From positions 1 through 64,000 of the forward strand of contig NZ_RSAA01000005.1 of NCBI RefSeq assembly GCF_003931915.1: a stretch of 64,000 nucleotides of DNA. The letters run 5' to 3'. A program made the position numbers and the translations under genes. This DNA comes from Saccharopolyspora rhizosphaerae (GTDB lineage Bacteria; Actinomycetota; Actinomycetes; Mycobacteriales; Pseudonocardiaceae). Shown piece after piece: positions 33,958 through 42,683 of this stretch (position 1 is the stretch's first letter; each line of letters opens with the position of its first letter). Below the pieces are notes generated by a model. It did not search any database, was not told the DNA's origin, and was given only the letters and a program-made list of their open reading frames with translations.

Positions 33958-35130
33958 ATGGGCGGGTTGCACGTCAGCGGGGAGTTCGACGCGCTCATCG
34001 AGCGCATCCGGGCCATCGGTCCGGTGCTGGAGGACAACGCGGACCACAGCGAGGAGCTCGGCCGGCTCAACGACGAGACCGCCGACGCGCTCACCTCGAC
34101 CGGCGTCCTGCGCATGGGCGTTCCCGCCGACCTCGGCGGGTACGAGTTGTCGCCGATCCAGGCGATGCGGGCGATCGCCGAGGTCAGCTACCACGACGCT
34201 TCGGCGGGCTGGGTCGTCATGGCGCTGCAGCTGGCCACCGGGACCACGCCCGCCTACCTCGGCCACGACGTGGTCGACGACCTGTACCCGGACGTCCGAA
34301 GTGGACACCACGCGGTCATCGCCGGCCAGGGCACCAAACCCGGTGCAGCGGTTCGGGTCGAGGGCGGTCATAGGATCAGCGGTGACTGGCAGTTCGCCTC
34401 GGGCGTGTCGATGGCCACGCACATCCACACCGCCGCCTTCTGCGCTGATGAAGGCCGCGGGCTGGTGTTCACGCTGCCGATCGAGCAGGTGGTGCTCGAG
34501 GACAACTGGGACGTGATGGGGCTGCGCGCCACCGGCAGCAACGACTACAGCATTCGCGACGTGTTCGTGCCCGCTTCCTACACCTACGAGGCGACCTGCC
34601 TGGAACCCCGGATCGGCGGCGCGCTGTACCGGCTCGGCCTGGCGAACATGGGGATCTGCCACACCGGCTGGGCGCTCGGCGTGGGCCGCCGGATGCTCGA
34701 CGAGATGCGCGCGCTGGCGGCCCGGAAGACGGGCGCGCCCGGAGCCGGGGTCGACACCCAGCAGTTCCACGCCGAGTACGCCCGGGCCGAGGCCCAGCAC
34801 CGCGCCGCCCGCGCCTTCTCCTTCGAGACCTGGCGGGACTGCGAGGACACGCTCGACAGCGGCTCGCCGCTCAGCACCGAGCAGGAGACGCTGACCCGGT
34901 TGGTGCTCAACCACACGACGTCCTCGGTGCACGAGGTCGGGCAGACCGTCTACAGGTGGGCCGGCACAGCAGCGCTGCGACGCGGCGTGCTGCAGCGCTT
35001 CTTCCGCGACCTGCACGGGGGAACACAGCACGTGACCTCAAGCCCCGGTGTGCTGCAGAGCTGCGGCAAGCTGCTCAGCGGGCTCTCCAGCGGCCGGTGG
35101 GCGTTCTTGAGCCTGGTCGAGCAGGGCTGA
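33958..35130 (+). CDS. Acyl-CoA dehydrogenase-fold flavoprotein (HsaA/DszC-like monooxygenase type)
   Basis: The 390-residue protein has the acyl-CoA dehydrogenase fold of the flavin-dependent hydroxylase subgroup: LRMGVPADLGGYELSPIQAMRAIAEVSYHDASAGWVVMAL, RISGDWQFASGVSMATH, VMGLRATGSNDYSIRDVFVP, and a C-terminal GTQHVTSSPGVLQSCGK where true dehydrogenases carry their own motifs. Related two-component enzymes hydroxylate aromatic rings with FMNH2 from a separate reductase. No partner reductase is adjacent; the SsuE-like gene at 24 kb is a distant candidate. ATG 33958 follows GAGAGGGA. The region 33701-33957 shows no gene. Confidence 0.82.
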   Translation: MGGLHVSGEFDALIERIRAIGPVLEDNADHSEELGRLNDETADALTSTGVLRMGVPADLGGYELSPIQAMRAIAEVSYHDASAGWVVMALQLATGTTPAYLGHDVVDDLYPDVRSGHHAVIAGQGTKPGAAVRVEGGHRISGDWQFASGVSMATHIHTAAFCADEGRGLVFTLPIEQVVLEDNWDVMGLRATGSNDYSIRDVFVPASYTYEATCLEPRIGGALYRLGLANMGICHTGWALGVGRRMLDEMRALAARKTGAPGAGVDTQQFHAEYARAEAQHRAARAFSFETWRDCEDTLDSGSPLSTEQETLTRLVLNHTTSSVHEVGQTVYRWAGTAALRRGVLQRFFRDLHGGTQHVTSSPGVLQSCGKLLSGLSSGRWAFLSLVEQG

Positions 35131-35638
35131 CAGTCGCGCGCCACCCCGACACGCGGAGCTCGGTCCGTCGGTGCAGCTGCGGACTCCGTTCACGGCCCGT
35201 GATCAGCCGCGCCGCCGATCGGGTGCAATCCCGTGTAATTCGGACGCGCCGGACATCCTCTCTTAACTTCTCCCTCTCCCGATGACAGATTGGGCGCAGC
35301 ACCGAGGTGCGCGGGTGCCACCGCCGCGGTCCGGTTCCGAACACGCGAGCCGACCCGCTCGTGCTGCTGCGGGCAGCGGGCGGCGTCCCGCCCGCCCTGT
35401 TGAGGACGATCGGCCGCGAGGGGGCGCTGGTTTGAGCACACCACTGGTCCACCGGAAGACGCGACGCGGCACTCCGCGCAAGCAGCACGCACGAGGCAGG
35501 CACAACGCGCGCCCGACGGCCACCCGGCCTTGGGTCGGACGACCGCTGCCGGCCCGCCCCGGCACACCCATCCGCACGCCGCTCCCGCTCACCCCAGCCG
35601 CGCCACCCCCTGAACCTGATTGCACGCGAGGAACCACC
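35131..35638. other. Intergenic region, no gene recognised
   Basis: The sequence after the flavoprotein gene contains the upstream region of a possible 29-residue membrane protein. It has an AT-richer spot near 35230-35280 (TCTTAACTTCTCC) that could hold a promoter. Confidence 0.4.
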
Positions 35639-35728
35639 ATGTCCGCACGCCACGCCGGAGTGATCACGGCGGCCGTCTCCCTCGCCCTGTTCCTCACCAC
35701 CGGCGCCCTCTGGATCGGCTACTTCTGA
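35639..35728 (+). CDS. Possible 29-residue single-pass membrane protein
   Basis: An ATG with a GAGGAA site starts MSARHAGVITAAVSLALFLTTGALWIGYF and stops. The first residues are polar and basic, and the rest is one hydrophobic helix ending in aromatic residues at the likely membrane edge. The composition is unlike the surrounding non-coding frames. It could be a real small membrane protein, but no family is recognised. Confidence 0.45.
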   Translation: MSARHAGVITAAVSLALFLTTGALWIGYF

Positions 35729-35989
35729 ATCCGATTCCAGGAACCTCGAGCGGCGACCACACCCTCCCCGCCCCGAGGTCCGCGCAGGTGTGCTGAACAC
35801 GCTGCTTCCGTTCGGCGCGGTCCTGGTGGTCCGCGCCCAGCTCCCTGGTAGCCCAGAAAAGCTGCACCGCCCGGCGGAAGCACGAACCGCCTGCGCGGTC
35901 CCAGCTCCACCCCAGCGAGGCCGGACCGGCCTGGAAGCCGCCCAAGACTGCGGCGAAGCCGCTGCTCCCAGCCCACACCGCGCACGTCC

Positions 35990-36610
35990 GTTCACTTCAC
36001 GCGAAGTTCGAGCCCCAACGTTCCCCGTCAACGTTCTCGCGAAGTTCGACGGAGGGAGTTCAACCCGCACACCGCAAGCGCTGAGCGGCTCGGCGGCGAG
36101 TACGCCAGGTCACCGCCTGAACGACAAGGTCAAGAAGCGGCGCACAGTGTACGAAGCAGCTGCTCGAAGGCCGCGCAGCGCACCTGCGTCCGAACTTCGC
36201 GCGAAGTTCGAGGCCCCCAGTTCCCCGTCAACGTTCTCGCGAAGATCGACGGACGAGGTTCCGCCCGCACCGCTGCAGGCGCTGAGCGGCTCGGCGGCGA
36301 GTACACCGGACGCCGCGTGAGCGACACGGTCAGGGTGCGGCGGCGCACGGTGTCCACGGACCCGCTGCTCCAGGCCCGCGCCGCGCACGAGCGTTCAGAC
36401 TGTTCGCGAAGTTTCGAGCCCCGAACTCCCCCGTCGGAATTCTCGCGAAGTTCGACGGAGGGAGCCCAGCCCGCACCGCTGCAGGCGCTGAGCGGCTGGC
36501 TCGGTGGCGCCTGCTGGGACGCCGCCGCAGGCGACCGCGGGCCAGGAGCGGCGCACGGTGTCCACGGCACCGTTCGAGGTCGTCCTACCCGCGACGGCGC
36601 ACAGGGCGAC
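35990..36610. repeat. Three tandem bipartite palindromic repeat units (locus B)
   Basis: Three units about 200 and 205 bases apart each hold two TTCGCGAA-like palindromes 39-41 bases apart (centres near 36000/36039, 36200/36239, 36405/36446). Between the cores lies a conserved TTCCCCGTC-like segment in units 1 and 2 (CTCCCCCGTC in unit 3), and after the second comes GACGGAGGGAG (GACGGACGAGG in unit 2), then CGCACCGCTGCAGGCGCTGAGCGGC-like sequence (kept best in units 2 and 3) and a GGCGCACGGTGTCCACG-like block. Units 1-3 are clearly homologous to each other and to 29771-29900. The region 35729-35990 before them holds no recognised gene. Confidence 0.85.
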
Positions 36611-36613
36611 CCT

Positions 36614-37612
36614 CTAGCGGTGGACCCGGGTGGAGTCGCGGACGACCAGCTCCGGTTGGAACACCACCCGCTGGTGCGGGACCGGTTCTTCACCGGAGGT
36701 TTCGGCGAGGAGAAGTTCGGCAGCGGTGCGCCCGAGCTTGTACGCCGGTTGGCGCACCGAGGTCAGCGGCACGGCGGCGGCACCGGCGAACTCGATGTCG
36801 TCGTAGCCGACGATCGCCACCTCGTCGGGCACGCGCACGCCCGCGGCCACCATCGCCTGCAGCAGCCCGAGCGCCAGCAGGTCGTTGGCGCAGAACACCG
36901 CGGTAGGTCGAGGGCTCATGCCCAACAGGCGCGCGCCCGCGTCGCGACCCGAGACCACGTCGAGAGCGGCGGTCTCCAGCACCGCCAAGCGCACGTCGGT
37001 GCCCTCGAGCGCCGCACGCGCGCCGGACTCGCGGTCCCGGCACTGGGCCAGCACCGACGGGCCGTTGACCATCGCGATCTCGCGATGCCCGGTCTCCGCG
37101 AGGTGGCGGGCCGCCAGCGCTCCTCCCGCGACGTCGTCGACCGCGACGGAGCTGCCCTGCACCTCGGGCACCGTGCGGTCCACGAAGACGTAGGGGATGC
37201 CGCTGCGGGCGAACGACCGCAGCCGCTCCCCCGTGGTGTCCACCGGGGACAGCAGCACGCCGCGCACCCGCTGCTCGGCCAGCATCGACAGGTACGACGA
37301 CTCCAGGTCGACGCGCTGACCGCTGTTGCAGGTGATCACGTTCAGACCGGCTTCGTGCGCGGCCTGCTCAGCGCCCCTGGCGATGTCGACGAAGAACGGG
37401 TTGGCCAGGTCCAGCACCAGCAGCGCCATGATGCGGCTGCTGCCGGCCCGCAGCTGGCGCGCGGACTCGTCGCGGACGTAGCCGAGTTCCTCGATCGCCG
37501 CCTGCACCCGCCGCCGCGTCTCGTCCGACACCAGCTGCGGCCGGTTGACCACATTGGACACCGTGCCGATGGAAACACCGGCCAGGCGTGCCACGTCCTT
37601 GATTCCGACCAT
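36614..37612 (-). CDS. LacI-family transcriptional regulator
   Basis: The 332-residue repressor begins MVGIKDVARLAGVSIGTVSN, the LacI-type HTH, followed by the hinge helix region (RQLRAGSSRIMALLV). The periplasmic-binding-type core has ANPFFVDIARGAEQAAHEAG, VFCANDLLALGLLQAM and VGYDDIEFAG with PLTSVRQP. Effectors are usually sugars. Nearby carbohydrate genes (GH5, broken ABC permeases) are candidate former targets. Repeat locus B begins three bases beyond its 3' end. The next gene upstream on the strand, the ligase, is separated by a terminator. Confidence 0.88.
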   Translation of the reverse strand: MVGIKDVARLAGVSIGTVSNVVNRPQLVSDETRRRVQAAIEELGYVRDESARQLRAGSSRIMALLVLDLANPFFVDIARGAEQAAHEAGLNVITCNSGQRVDLESSYLSMLAEQRVRGVLLSPVDTTGERLRSFARSGIPYVFVDRTVPEVQGSSVAVDDVAGGALAARHLAETGHREIAMVNGPSVLAQCRDRESGARAALEGTDVRLAVLETAALDVVSGRDAGARLLGMSPRPTAVFCANDLLALGLLQAMVAAGVRVPDEVAIVGYDDIEFAGAAAVPLTSVRQPAYKLGRTAAELLLAETSGEEPVPHQRVVFQPELVVRDSTRVHR

Positions 37613-37655
37613 GCTCGAACCTCACTCACCGACTGCCGTGAGCTTAGTCCGGGGC

Positions 37656-37684
37656 GACGGGCCCGGCCGGAAGCCGGGCCCGTC
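37656..37684 (-). terminator. Hairpin terminator after the acyl-CoA ligase gene
   Basis: A perfect 12-bp stem, GACGGGCCCGGC / GCCGGGCCCGTC with a five-base loop, begins three bases after the ligase stop codon, between the ligase and LacI genes. Confidence 0.75.
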
Positions 37685-37687
37685 CGC

Positions 37688-39181
37688 TCACGCCTCGCGC
37701 GGCATCTCCTTGACCTCGCGGCGCAGGATCTTGCCGGTCGGACCCTTCGGCAGCTCCGGGACCAGCCAGATCTCGCGCGGGTACTTGTAGGCGGCGATGC
37801 GCTCCTTGACGAACTCCCGCAGCTCGTCCTCGGTGGCATCCCGCCCGGGCTTGAGGGACACGGCCGCGCCGATCTCCTCGCCGAGCTCGGGGTGCTTGAC
37901 GCCGATGACCGCGGCCTCGGCGACCGCCGGGTGCTCGTAGAGCACCTCTTCGACCTCGCGCGGGTAGACGTTGTAGCCACCGCGGATGATCAGGTCCTTC
38001 TTGCGGTCGACGATGAAGTAGTAGCCGTCGGAGTCCTGGGTGGCGATGTCGCCGGTGTGGAACCAGCCGTCCTTGATCGCCTCTGCCGTGGCGTCCGGGC
38101 GGCCCCAGTAACCCTTCATCACGTTCTCACCGCGGATGACGATCTCACCGGGCTCGTCGATGCCGACCTCGTTGCCGTCGAAGTCGACGACCTTCATCTC
38201 GCAGCCGCGCACCGGCAGCCCGATCGACCCGGGCTTGCACTCGTAGCCGGGTTGGTTGAACGAGGCGACCGGGGAGGTCTCGGACAGCCCGTAGCCCTCC
38301 AGCACGTGGCAGTCGAACTTCGCCTCGAACCCGCGCAGCACCTCCACCGGCATCGCCGAACCGCCGGTGGCGCAGGTGCGCAGCGAGGTCATGTCGGCGC
38401 CTTCGGCGTCGGGGTGGTTGAGCATCGCGGCGTACATGGTGGGCACACCCTCGAAGATCGTCACCCCGTCGCGCGGCACGATCTGCAGCGCCTTGGCCGG
38501 GTCGAACCGCGGCAGCAGCGTCAGGCACGCGCCCACCAGCACGGAGGTGTTCAGCGCGCAGGTGAGGCCGAAGACGTGGAACAGCGGCAGGCAGCCCATC
38601 ACGACGTCGTCGGCGGTGAGCTCGAACAGCGTCTCCACCGCCATCGTGGCGTTGGAGCTGAGGTTGTGGTGGGTCAGCTCGGCACCCTTGGGCTTGCCGG
38701 TGGTGCCCGAGGTGTAGAGCAGGACCGCGGTGTCGGAGTCCGCGCGCTCGACGGGTTCGCTGATGGGCCCGCCACCGAGCTCGGTCGGGCCCATGGCGCC
38801 GACCACGACCCCGGGGATGCCGACCTCGGCGGCGGCGTCGGGCACGGCGTCACCGCCGCCGTCCCAGCCGTAGACCAGCGACATATGCGAGTCGCGCAGG
38901 TAGAACTCGACCTCGCGGGCCTTGAGCAGCGGGTTCATCGGCACGACCGTCGCGCCCGCCAGCAGTGCTCCGTAGAACAGGATCGGGAACGCAGGCACGT
39001 TCGGCAGCACCAGGCCGACTCGGTCTCCCGGTGAGATGCCACGTTCCCGCAGGTCACCGGCCACGGCGGCAGCCGAGGCGTGGAGCTGGCCGTAGGTGAG
39101 CACGTGCTCGTCGAGACGGACCGCGGGCCGATCGCCGTGCCGCTTCGCGGAGGCGACCAGGTTCGCTGCCAGGTTCGTCAT
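37688..39181 (-). CDS. AMP-dependent long-chain fatty-acid-CoA ligase
   Basis: The 497-residue ANL-family enzyme activates a carboxylic acid as acyl-AMP and then acyl-CoA. It has the P-loop [18 protein letters not shown], the A5 motif [53 protein letters not shown] and the catalytic Lys in [16 protein letters not shown]. The group contains fatty and aromatic acyl-CoA synthetases; substrate not assignable. ATG 39181 has a weak site (GGGAACGG) but marks the start of family similarity. It stands alone with its own terminator. Confidence 0.88.
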   Translation of the reverse strand: MTNLAANLVASAKRHGDRPAVRLDEHVLTYGQLHASAAAVAGDLRERGISPGDRVGLVLPNVPAFPILFYGALLAGATVVPMNPLLKAREVEFYLRDSHMSLVYGWDGGGDAVPDAAAEVGIPGVVVGAMGPTELGGGPISEPVERADSDTAVLLYTSGTTGKPKGAELTHHNLSSNATMAVETLFELTADDVVMGCLPLFHVFGLTCALNTSVLVGACLTLLPRFDPAKALQIVPRDGVTIFEGVPTMYAAMLNHPDAEGADMTSLRTCATGGSAMPVEVLRGFEAKFDCHVLEGYGLSETSPVASFNQPGYECKPGSIGLPVRGCEMKVVDFDGNEVGIDEPGEIVIRGENVMKGYWGRPDATAEAIKDGWFHTGDIATQDSDGYYFIVDRKKDLIIRGGYNVYPREVEEVLYEHPAVAEAAVIGVKHPELGEEIGAAVSLKPGRDATEDELREFVKERIAAYKYPREIWLVPELPKGPTGKILRREVKEMPREA

Positions 39182-39520
39182 GTTCCGTTCCCGTCGTCGT
39201 TGAGGTGGTTCGGAGCAGGGGAGATCGTCGATCCCAGGCGCATCGTCCACGTTCCGCAGCCGAGAGGCAATCGTTCGGGTGTACTTTTCGGTAACACGTA
39301 GTTCCCGTACCTGTCCCGGGCCTCGGTCCGCCAGGGCGGACCGCAGGCCTGTGGCGCACCCGCGCGAGGCCCTCAACGCTCCGCGCGGCGCGGCATGCCG
39401 AGGGACGTGTCGCGCGGAATGCGCCCACCCCGCGCGCAACGGCCTTGCAGGGAGAACAGGCGGACCTCGAACGGGCGGGCGAGGCGTTCCGCGCGAGCGC
39501 CAGCAGCGGCTTCGAGGTGA
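39182..39520. other. Intergenic region, no gene recognised
   Basis: This stretch lies between the HAD gene and the ligase gene, both minus strand. A TTTTCGGTAA run near 39286-39296 is AT-rich for this DNA and may belong to the ligase promoter. No gene is seen. Confidence 0.4.
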
Positions 39521-40219
39521 TCAGAGGAGCTGGGCTGCGAGTTCAGCGATGGAGTCGGCGCGGAGGTCGAACTCGTCGGCGTCCGCGGGGTCGTCCTCGG
39601 ACAGACCTTCGCGCGGGACGAAGGCAGTGCCGATGCCGAGCTGCGCGGCGGCGCGGAGGTCCCACGGGTGGGAGCCGACCATGAGGACCTGCTCCGGTTC
39701 GACCCGCATGAGCTCCAGGGCGCGCTGGTAGACCGCAGGGTCGGGCTTGTAGGCGCCGACCAGCTCCGAGGACAGGGCGAAGGCCCAGCGCAGGCCGCCT
39801 CGGCGGGTGATCTCGGCCAGCGCGAGCATCGTGGTGTTGGACAGCGCGATCACGTTGAACCGGTCGGCGAGCGCGCCGACACCCGGGGCCGCGTCCGGCC
39901 AGGGCTTGGGGCGCAGGCCTTCCGCGGTCAGCTCCGCCAACGCGTCCTCGTCGAGGGAGGCTCCGGTGGCCCCCACGGCGTGTTCCAGTGCTTCCCGGCT
40001 GAGCTCGTCCATCGGCCGGTACTCGCCCTCGGACGCCTTCGCGAGCAGTTCGTCGAGCCGGTCGAGCCAGGCGGTGGCCAGTGCTTCGCAGTCACCGTCC
40101 TCCCCCAGCGCGTCCCGGGCCGCGGCGTGGATCGAACCCCGTTCGTCGACCACGGTTCCCAGGACATCGAAGATCAACACGGACAAGCGAGAGACATCGA
40201 ACGACACCCGGATGATCAT
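39521..40219 (-). CDS. HAD-superfamily haloacid dehalogenase type II-like hydrolase
   Basis: The 232-residue protein has HAD motif I as VLIFDVLGTVVDE (nucleophile Asp, then VLGT rather than the DxD of phosphatases), motif II VIALSNTTMLAL, motif III YKPDPAVYQRAL and motif IV VGSHPWDLRAAAQLG. This set is typical of L-2-haloacid dehalogenases, which remove halide hydrolytically, although many relatives have other roles. The start is uncertain: ATG 40219 is used, with no clear ribosome binding site. It lies 113 bases after the Lrp-type gene on the same strand. Confidence 0.8.
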   Translation of the reverse strand: MIIRVSFDVSRLSVLIFDVLGTVVDERGSIHAAARDALGEDGDCEALATAWLDRLDELLAKASEGEYRPMDELSREALEHAVGATGASLDEDALAELTAEGLRPKPWPDAAPGVGALADRFNVIALSNTTMLALAEITRRGGLRWAFALSSELVGAYKPDPAVYQRALELMRVEPEQVLMVGSHPWDLRAAAQLGIGTAFVPREGLSEDDPADADEFDLRADSIAELAAQLL

Positions 40220-40332
40220 GCCTGCCGACGCACCAAGATCACATCCCTTCGGGGGAACACGGTTCGGTCTCAGGTCGGTAGCCGGAACGTGGCACGCAGC
40301 GGCACCGCCTCCGCCACTTCGCCTCCCGCGGG

Positions 40333-40806
40333 TCACGAAGTGCGCGCGGCTGCCTCCAGCAGCCCCCGCATCCGCGTCGTCATCGCCTCGTGCAGGGAGA
40401 TGGCGGTGCTGGTGCGCTCGACGCCGTCGATGTCGAGGATGGCGGTGGTGATGCGGTGCAGGTCTAGTGTGTCGCGGGCGACCACCTTCACCAGCAGGTC
40501 GGCATCGCCGGAGGTCGCGTGGACCTCGATCACCTCCGGCAGCTCGCGCAGGGCAGTGGTGGTGACCGGCTGCGTGGTCTGGCTGATCTGCATCGACACG
40601 AACGCCACCAGGTCGTAACCCAGCGCCACCGGGTCGACGCGGCGGCTGAAGGCGCCGAGCACGCCGTTCTGCCCGAGCTTGCGCAGCCTCGCGTGCACGG
40701 TGTTGCGGGCGACGCCGAGCTTCCGGGACAGGGCGAGGACGGTCAGCTCCGGGTCGTCGTCGAGGGCCAGCAGGATGCGGGCGTCGAGGGGGTCGATCTC
40801 ACTCAC
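40333..40806 (-). CDS. Lrp/AsnC-family transcriptional regulator
   Basis: The 157-residue protein has an N-terminal HTH (IDPLDARILLALDDDPELTVLALSRKLGVARNTVHARLRKLGQNGVLG) and a C-terminal RAM effector domain (LVAFVSMQISQ, VIEVHATSGDADLLVKVVARD). The family senses amino acids and forms octamers. GTG 40806 has a GGAGCG site; longer frames are shadows. It is divergent from the YitT-type gene, which is the usual position of an Lrp-regulated transporter, and precedes the HAD gene. Confidence 0.87.
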   Translation of the reverse strand: MSEIDPLDARILLALDDDPELTVLALSRKLGVARNTVHARLRKLGQNGVLGAFSRRVDPVALGYDLVAFVSMQISQTTQPVTTTALRELPEVIEVHATSGDADLLVKVVARDTLDLHRITTAILDIDGVERTSTAISLHEAMTTRMRGLLEAAARTS

Positions 40807-41033
40807 CGGCACGCTCCGAGCCTTGTCGATCGTGGTGCCGTCAGGGGCCGTTCCGCTGGGTCGTGCACAGCCCACCGCAGCAGTGGTGCCGGACACAGGG
40901 GGCGCAGCGGACCGTGTGACGAGCACCGGGAGGTTGAGCACTGTGCCACACGAACACCGCGATCCGCGAATCCTGTCGCAGCCGAGGAGGACTGTGTTGC
41001 CTGGTCTGACACGTCTGCCCGACCATTCCGGAC

Positions 41034-41696
41034 ATGGCTGCGCCGACCACGACCCCGACCCGAGTGCCCACCCCGCCGCACGGTGCCGACCTCCGGCAGC
41101 CCGTACTCCCACACTCGCGCACCGAGGACGCCCTCGGACTGCTCACCGGCACCTTCGTCGTCGCGCTCGGCCTGCACCTGCTGAAGGCGAGCGGGATCGT
41201 CACCGGTGGTACCGCGGGCCTGTCGCTGCTGCTCAGCTACGGGCTGCCGGTCCCCTTCGGCGTGCTGTTCTTCGCGGTCAACCTGCCGTTCATGGTGCTG
41301 GCGGTGGCCAAGAAGGGCTGGCGGTTCGCGGTGCGGTCGCTGCTCTCGATCGCGCTGGTCTCGGCCTTCACGCCGTTGCACGCGCAGCTGTTCGGCGCGC
41401 TGCACCTGCCGCCGCTCTACGCGGCGGTCAGCGGCAACGTGCTCACCGGGATCGGGCTGCTGATCGTGTTCCGCCACGGCGCCAGCCTCGGCGGGTTCAA
41501 CGTGGTCGCGCTGATCGCCCAGGAGCGCTTCGGGTGGCGTGCCGGGTACGTGCAGATGGCGTTGGACGTGCTGGTGATCGCCGCCGCGAGCACCGTCGTC
41601 TCTCCCACCGCCGTGCTGGTCTCCGCCTTCGGCGCGGTCTTCCTGAACGGCGTGCTCGCCCTCAACCACCGCCCAGGCCGCTACCTGGGCGCCTGA
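41034..41696 (+). CDS. YitT-family membrane protein
   Basis: The 220-residue protein has about five to six hydrophobic segments, with the YitT signature ASGIVTGGTAGLSLLLSY early and GHGASLGGFN-like HGASLGGFNVVALI in the middle. Function in this family is not established; transport is usually assumed. ATG 41034 has no clear ribosome binding site and might be leaderless. It is divergent from the Lrp-family gene, so an amino-acid or organic-acid link is a reasonable guess only. Confidence 0.78.
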   Translation: MAAPTTTPTRVPTPPHGADLRQPVLPHSRTEDALGLLTGTFVVALGLHLLKASGIVTGGTAGLSLLLSYGLPVPFGVLFFAVNLPFMVLAVAKKGWRFAVRSLLSIALVSAFTPLHAQLFGALHLPPLYAAVSGNVLTGIGLLIVFRHGASLGGFNVVALIAQERFGWRAGYVQMALDVLVIAAASTVVSPTAVLVSAFGAVFLNGVLALNHRPGRYLGA

Positions 41697-41779
41697 CGGC
41701 CCCAGGTCTCGTTCAAGAGCCGGCTCCGCGTGGTGCCGCGAGGAACACCACCTGAAACCCGCGGCGGTTGCGCCCGAGC

Positions 41780-41880
41780 CCCCCTTCGAACTTCGCTCGA
41801 AAGTCGACCCGGCTCTTCGAGCCTCCACATCCGCGCTAAGTTCGACGTGGTCCTCGTGCGTCAGATTCTTCGCGAGGTGT
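41780..41880. repeat. Degenerate bipartite palindromic repeat (locus C)
   Basis: TTCGAACTTCGCTCGAAAGTCGA (about 41785-41807, in two near-palindromic halves) is followed 41 bases later by CGCGCTAAGTTCGACGTGG. These match the first and second cores of the locus B unit at the same spacing. A further TTCTTCGCGAGG lies at 41867. The rest of the 41697-42022 gap holds no gene. Confidence 0.65.
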
Positions 41881-42022
41881 GGGTGGGATCGTGAGGCGTC
41901 CGCTGCGCGCCTGGGGCCCGTGCCGATCAGGGTCGCCACCGGCGAGTCACCGTCCTGACCTGACGTGCGTGGTAGTTTCCGCCGGTGGTGCAGGAATCCT
42001 GCGATCTGCTGCGGAGGCTCGC

Positions 42023-42676
42023 GTGAACGCCGAACTGCCCGACTTCGACGCCGTCTACCGGGGCGAGTCCCCGGTGGTGGACGACACCCGGGTGCCGTGG
42101 AACATCGGTGAGCCGCAGCCCGCGGTCGCCGAGGTCATCGCACGGGGCGATGTCGTCGGCCCGGTGCTCGACTCCGGGTGCGGTGTGGGCGTCACCTCGC
42201 GGGAGCTGGCCGCGCGCGGTTTCGAGGTGCTGGGCGTGGACCTGTCCGACACGGCCATCGCCCAGGCCGAGGCCGACCGCGACGAGCGGCACGCCACGGC
42301 GACCTTCCGGGTTGGCGACATCACCGAGTTCGCCGGCTACGACGGCCACTTCGGCACCGTCATCGACTGCACGCTGTTCCACTCCCTGCCGGTCGAGAGC
42401 CGTCCGGGGTACCTCTCGGCGATCGCCCGCGCGGCCCGGGACGGCGCCCGGCTGCACATGCTGGTGTTCGACAAGTCCGCGTTCCCGCAAGGAGGCGGCC
42501 CCAACGCGGTCGACGCCGAGGAGTTGCGCGCGGCCGTCGGTGAGCACTGGAGGATCGACTCGATCGAGCCGAGCACCATCGCCGGGTTCCTGCCGCCGAG
42601 TCTCGGCGCGCACCACCCGGTCGACGAGCAGGGGCGTGCGCGCGTCCCCGCGCACTTCCTCACCGCCCACCGCTGA
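42023..42676 (+). CDS. Class I SAM-dependent methyltransferase
   Basis: The 217-residue protein shows the SAM-binding motif I as VLDSGCGVGVTSRELAARGFEVLGVDLSD and motif II-like VIDCTLFHSLP. It begins with ELPDFDAVYRGE and PWNIGEPQPAV, as in thiopurine-methyltransferase-like actinobacterial enzymes that methylate small molecules. GTG 42023 has a GGAGG site. The amino-acid permease gene follows after seven bases, so both are probably co-transcribed. Its product SAH would be handled by AhcY. Confidence 0.83.
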   Translation: MNAELPDFDAVYRGESPVVDDTRVPWNIGEPQPAVAEVIARGDVVGPVLDSGCGVGVTSRELAARGFEVLGVDLSDTAIAQAEADRDERHATATFRVGDITEFAGYDGHFGTVIDCTLFHSLPVESRPGYLSAIARAARDGARLHMLVFDKSAFPQGGGPNAVDAEELRAAVGEHWRIDSIEPSTIAGFLPPSLGAHHPVDEQGRARVPAHFLTAHR

Positions 42677-42683
42677 CCCGGTC

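Noticed and set aside
36317..39034. 905-codon plus-strand frame
   Set aside because: It is antisense to the LacI and acyl-CoA ligase genes, both of which carry full family motifs on the other strand.
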